A DNA stretch of 64,000 bases from Aquanectria penicillioides (taxonomy: Eukaryota > Ascomycota > Sordariomycetes > Hypocreales > Nectriaceae): positions 2,051,001 to 2,115,000 of the forward strand of contig PYIU01000005.1 in the NCBI GenBank assembly GCA_003415625.1, written 5' to 3'. This document shows positions 58,582-64,000 of this stretch, piece by piece (position 1 is the stretch's first letter; every line of letters starts with the position of its first letter). Below the pieces are notes generated by a model. It saw only the letters and a list, made by a program, of their open reading frames with translations, ran no database searches and was not told where the DNA came from. Position numbers and translations under genes: made by a program.

Positions 58582-59385
58582 AAACGCCACTGCGCATTGG
58601 ATGTGTGGGAGAAGAAGGGGTAGGTAGTTTTGTTGCTGCGTGTAGTTGTGCATTAGTGAAGGAATTGATGGATGGCCAAGAGGAACTGGGATATATCACA
58701 TGCAAGCAAAGTATTGGAATTGCCTTTTTGGGGGGAGGTTATTCGTCATGGCCAAGAGAAGGGGCTTGGTTGCCGGTGGGAGGAGCTATTGTAGCTCATA
58801 TCATAATCTGCCTTAGATGGAAAGCTAAGGTCGGACATAGACAAATCGTATTCATGAACAAACCGAAATTCCCCAATGTCTAAATTGGTTCCAAGTGATC
58901 GACCCTGTTGCATTGTCTTCACAGTAGCACAATTCTTGAGTGGATTGGGTTACCGGTAGTTGCCATGCGTATGCAACTAGAGGGATGATTAGACTTTTCC
59001 CCCAAAAGATATTTGCACCGAAAGGACAAGTCAATAATGATTCAAATGCAATTAATGAGATTACAAGTGATTAATAAAATATCTCACTCGTAATCCATGT
59101 TGTCAACTAGATACAAATTCTGAGCAAAGATCTGGTGCAAGGAGCGTCTGCGCAGTGAGTTACCAGAACTAAACACGTTTGAAGAGAAGCAACCACATAT
59201 CAACTAATGATAAATAAGTGGGGGAGATTTTTTTTTTTCTGTTCTCATTGAAACATGGTTTAAATTGATTTGCTTAAATCATGCCGCTGGTGCCAACGCG
59301 AATGCAAGTTTTTTTTTTTCCGTTTCGTGTTGTCACATCATTCATCAATGAGGGGGGATGGGGGTTCAACTAGGGGCTGCCTCCT
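58582..59385. other. Convergent 3' flanks
   Basis: An 804-bp AT-rich gap between the stops of SEC17 (+) and the glucoamylase gene (-). T runs lie near 59229-59238 and 59310-59319. No gene is supported. Confidence 0.5.
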
Positions 59386-61595
<2,210 letters not shown>

Positions 61596-63953
61596 GACAG
61601 GCTGGATTAGGGCGGATGTGGTGTTGTAGGACAGCGACGACACCGCATCGTCGAAGAGCTCCATGATGATAATTTATACTCGTGGCACACCGTCTCGAGC
61701 AGTCGGTCTTGTAAGTCAAGGGCCAAAAGAGGAAATTGCGGAAGACCCCATGGGGGATATTGCGGAGGCTTAGAAGGTGTGGTGCAAAGGGCCGAATGAG
61801 CAGAGAGCGGCCGAGCAGGAACCAAGAGCCAGGAACCAGAACCAGGGCCAGGGCCAGGGCCAGGGGATGTGAGTTTGACGGTTACAGGGAGCAACTTTAC
61901 AGGAACTGCGCAGGTGAGAGAGACAAGGGAGACAGGAGGGACAAAGAGGAGGGAGTGCGATGTGAAGCCAAGAGCGGGCGTCGTCGTCCCCGCAATCGCT
62001 AACACAGCACGGACGGGACAAGAAACAGCATCGTCAACTCGCCGATTCCAATCTCATGTTCGTCGTGTCTCGGGCAGACGGTTTCGCTCGTTTTGAGAAA
62101 GGTGCAGCGTCGATGTTTTCGGGCCCGTGGAATGCTCGAGCGCACGGCTAGCCACCACCCAAAAGATACGGCAAGGCCCGGCACGGCACGGGACCTGTGT
62201 AGGTGATGCTGATGCTGTACAAGGCCAGGGTTGGACGTCGATGACGTTAAAAGTTAGCGCGGGCTCTGTAGGTACAGCCTTTCGGTCCTTGGAGGGGCTA
62301 CGTTAGTAGCTGCAGCCGACTTGCAGCGCAAATGCAGGGAGCAGCAACACACATGGTGCTCGGCTCTGGACGTGTGGACGTGTGGAAGTGTGGGGGAATG
62401 TCTCTCTCTCTCTCTCCTTAGGCTTCCGTCCTTCGTCCGTCCTCCATCCTTTAGTCCTTCTTGGGATCTTCACATGCCGATGCCGATGGAGGGTGGTGTC
62501 AGTGGCGCCCCTGCAACCGAGACTGAGTGTCTCCCCACACTCTGGTTGGTTCCTTGATCCGCATCCTCGTCTTCGGTACTGGTTGGATGGATGATTTGTC
62601 AAGTAACCGGCTGCAACGCTGGAGCCGAGCAAACGGCCCGTCTTCATCGCTTCATCTAACTCTATTGCTATGCCCATGATGGAAGTCCCCATGGACTACA
62701 GTACGATTGGTCCACCACTACTAGTTAAGAGGACATGGCTAGGCGGCAAGCACCTTGTGCAAAGGCTGCCATGTTTCGGTAGTCGTAGGCTGGTAGTTAA
62801 ACAAAAGCTTGACAACACCGCGTTCCATCCCATAATAGTATGGGCATAGCAAAAAAAATCCCGTTGACAATATCTCTTTGTCTAGTTTCGCTACGATACG
62901 CAACACTGCCGTTGTCTGCGTAGAAAATACATATATGCGCGACTACGTTGGGCACATGAGCTGAGAAGTGAGAGCCTGGTCTGAGAAGCTAGAGCCTGAT
63001 CTAGAGTCTTCCTAGTCAACTCCCCGTCCTCGTCCTCAATAGTCCCCATGGCCGTGCCTATGCAACGTAAATCACATCCGTCACGGCCGTGCTCGGCAGT
63101 ATTTTTCTGCAGCTCTTCCACCGAAGCACCATTTGGTCAGACAACGGGCCGCAGATCGTGCGATCTTGCCGAGTTTCTGATCTGCACATGGGTCACATCG
63201 TCTTCCGAGGCCAGAGCCGAAGACAGAAAAGAGGCGTCACGAATAGGAGACGGCGCATAGCCAGAAATCGGTAGGCCCGAATGCCCTCAGCTCGCTTAGG
63301 AGCGAGAGCATTCGTCATGCCCAACCTCGCATGGGTCGGCAAATTTTTCACTGCGCCAACTTATTATTACAAGGTTTTATGGAATTAAGAGATGTAGGAA
63401 CAGCCATGGTTTTCCCCAACCTCACCGACCGACGGTCTCGGAAAAGGGGGGTGGAATATAGCGTCTTTGGTGTCTTCAGCCACGGACACTCAAGCCGTCT
63501 TGCGACAGCGAATGAGGCAGCCGAAGGACCCGTTGTTCTAGGACCTGTCGATAGGATGATTGACACCATAACAAGTTGATGGCTCCATAGAGTTATCGAG
63601 CTGCAAAGCAATCGACCCTGACAATAAAGCAGAGGATCGCAGAGCACAGATCCGTGATATGTTAAGAAAGACGGAAAGGAAAGAAAATTTGTCGCGGCCT
63701 TGATAAAGGAAATTTCTCAACGCGCTGTCACGTGATATCGGCTCAAGCGCGGCTAAACCTTGTATCCACCAGGGAACAAAGGTACCTACCTAGGCATCCA
63801 CTCAGCCTAGACCCAGCCGCAGTTGCGTGGTCGAGGTGATCCGTGCTCTAGATCCTTTCTCTCCAGCTCGGCAGACAGACGACGACATCACCATTGTCCT
63901 TGGTCGCATCTCCATATTGTACGGATTTGCCACGGCGCAACATTATTTTCAAG
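61596..63953. other. Divergent intergenic region, 2.4 kb
   Basis: The region lies between the glucoamylase and the probable SNU66 gene. It holds a short GGCCAG repeat near 61844-61866 and a CT run near 62401-62416. Several open frames of up to about 130 codons lack domains and context. A carbon-responsive promoter for glucoamylase is expected near 61.6-62.3 kb but I cannot name sites with confidence. Confidence 0.5.
61671..61678 (-). promoter_or_regulatory. TATA-like box of glucoamylase gene
   Basis: The minus strand reads TATAAATT about 76 bp before the glucoamylase start codon, a suitable distance for a TATA box with a short leader. No other evidence. Confidence 0.45.
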
Positions 63954-64000
63954 ATGGACGCAGCAACGCTTGAAGAGACCAACCGCATTCGCATCTCCCT
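63954..64000 (+). CDS. SNU66: Start of a probable Snu66/SART1 tri-snRNP protein (partial)
   Basis: Only the first 15 complete codons are in the window: MDAATLEETNRIRIS, then a partial codon. The pattern Met-Asp-x-x-x-Leu/Ile-Glu-Glu-x-Asn-Arg-Ile-Arg is that of the N-terminus of fungal Snu66/SART-1, a component of the U4/U6.U5 tri-snRNP used in pre-mRNA splicing. The match is short, so the call rests on one motif. The upstream sequence is pyrimidine-rich, fitting a leader. The gene is cut by the window edge, not broken. Confidence 0.6.
   Translation, partial: MDAATLEETNRIRIS

Overview
The window is fungal nuclear DNA. Genes are split by many short (about 50-120 bp) GT-AG introns with CTAAC/CTGAC-like branch sites, and the proteins read as those of a filamentous ascomycete. 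Gene content and style suggest Sordariomycetes, perhaps Hypocreales; that placement is inference. I see no virus, transposon, CRISPR array, convincing RNA gene or secondary-metabolite cluster. It is an ordinary chromosome arm carrying mostly conserved single-copy genes.

Layout, left to right: a basic nuclear protein (0.9-3.4 kb, -); an orphan coiled-coil protein (6.2-8.8, -); RVB2 (9.9-11.5, +); a membrane-anchored lectin-like protein (11.9-13.4, -); a secreted DJ-1/PfpI protein (15.9-16.8, -); a bHLH regulator (19.0-20.5, -); a TMEM135-like membrane protein (24.4-26.1, +); GET2 (26.8-27.9, -); SEC31 (28.5-32.4, -); an RRM protein (33.5-34.0, +); an NDUFA4-like subunit (34.2-34.7, -) divergent from COX12/COX6B (35.0-35.6, +); SDE2 (36.0-36.8, -) divergent from RPS10 (37.2-37.8, +); a zinc alcohol dehydrogenase with an acidic repeat tail (40.3-42.3, +); an unrecognised protein (44.1-45.0, +); a HUL4-type HECT ligase (47.3-51.0, +); a mitoribosomal protein (51.4-52.2, -) divergent from a GEP3/YqeH GTPase (52.5-54.8, +); YPI1 (55.3-55.9, +); a GatC-like protein (56.3-56.8, -) divergent from SEC17 (57.4-58.6, +); a glucoamylase (59.4-61.6, -); and the first 47 bases of a probable SNU66 gene (63.95, +).

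The genes fall into shared cell processes: secretory traffic (GET2, SEC31, SEC17), mitochondrial respiration and translation (NDUFA4-like, COX12, mitoribosomal protein, GEP3, GatC-like), splicing (SDE2, SNU66), and secreted or surface proteins (glucoamylase, DJ-1-like, lectin).

Two things stand out. First, at least eight otherwise well-conserved genes carry single-base frameshifts, most of them one base short in a homopolymer, and SEC31 carries many. This looks like uncorrected sequence error, not gene decay, so frames should be repaired before annotation. Second, splicing is unusually fine-grained: two 3-nt internal exons, one 5-nt and one 16-nt internal exon, and a first exon that is only the ATG, each flanked by good splice signals. 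Two divergent promoter regions of about 320 bp each join functionally related mitochondrial genes. I found no novel multi-gene system.
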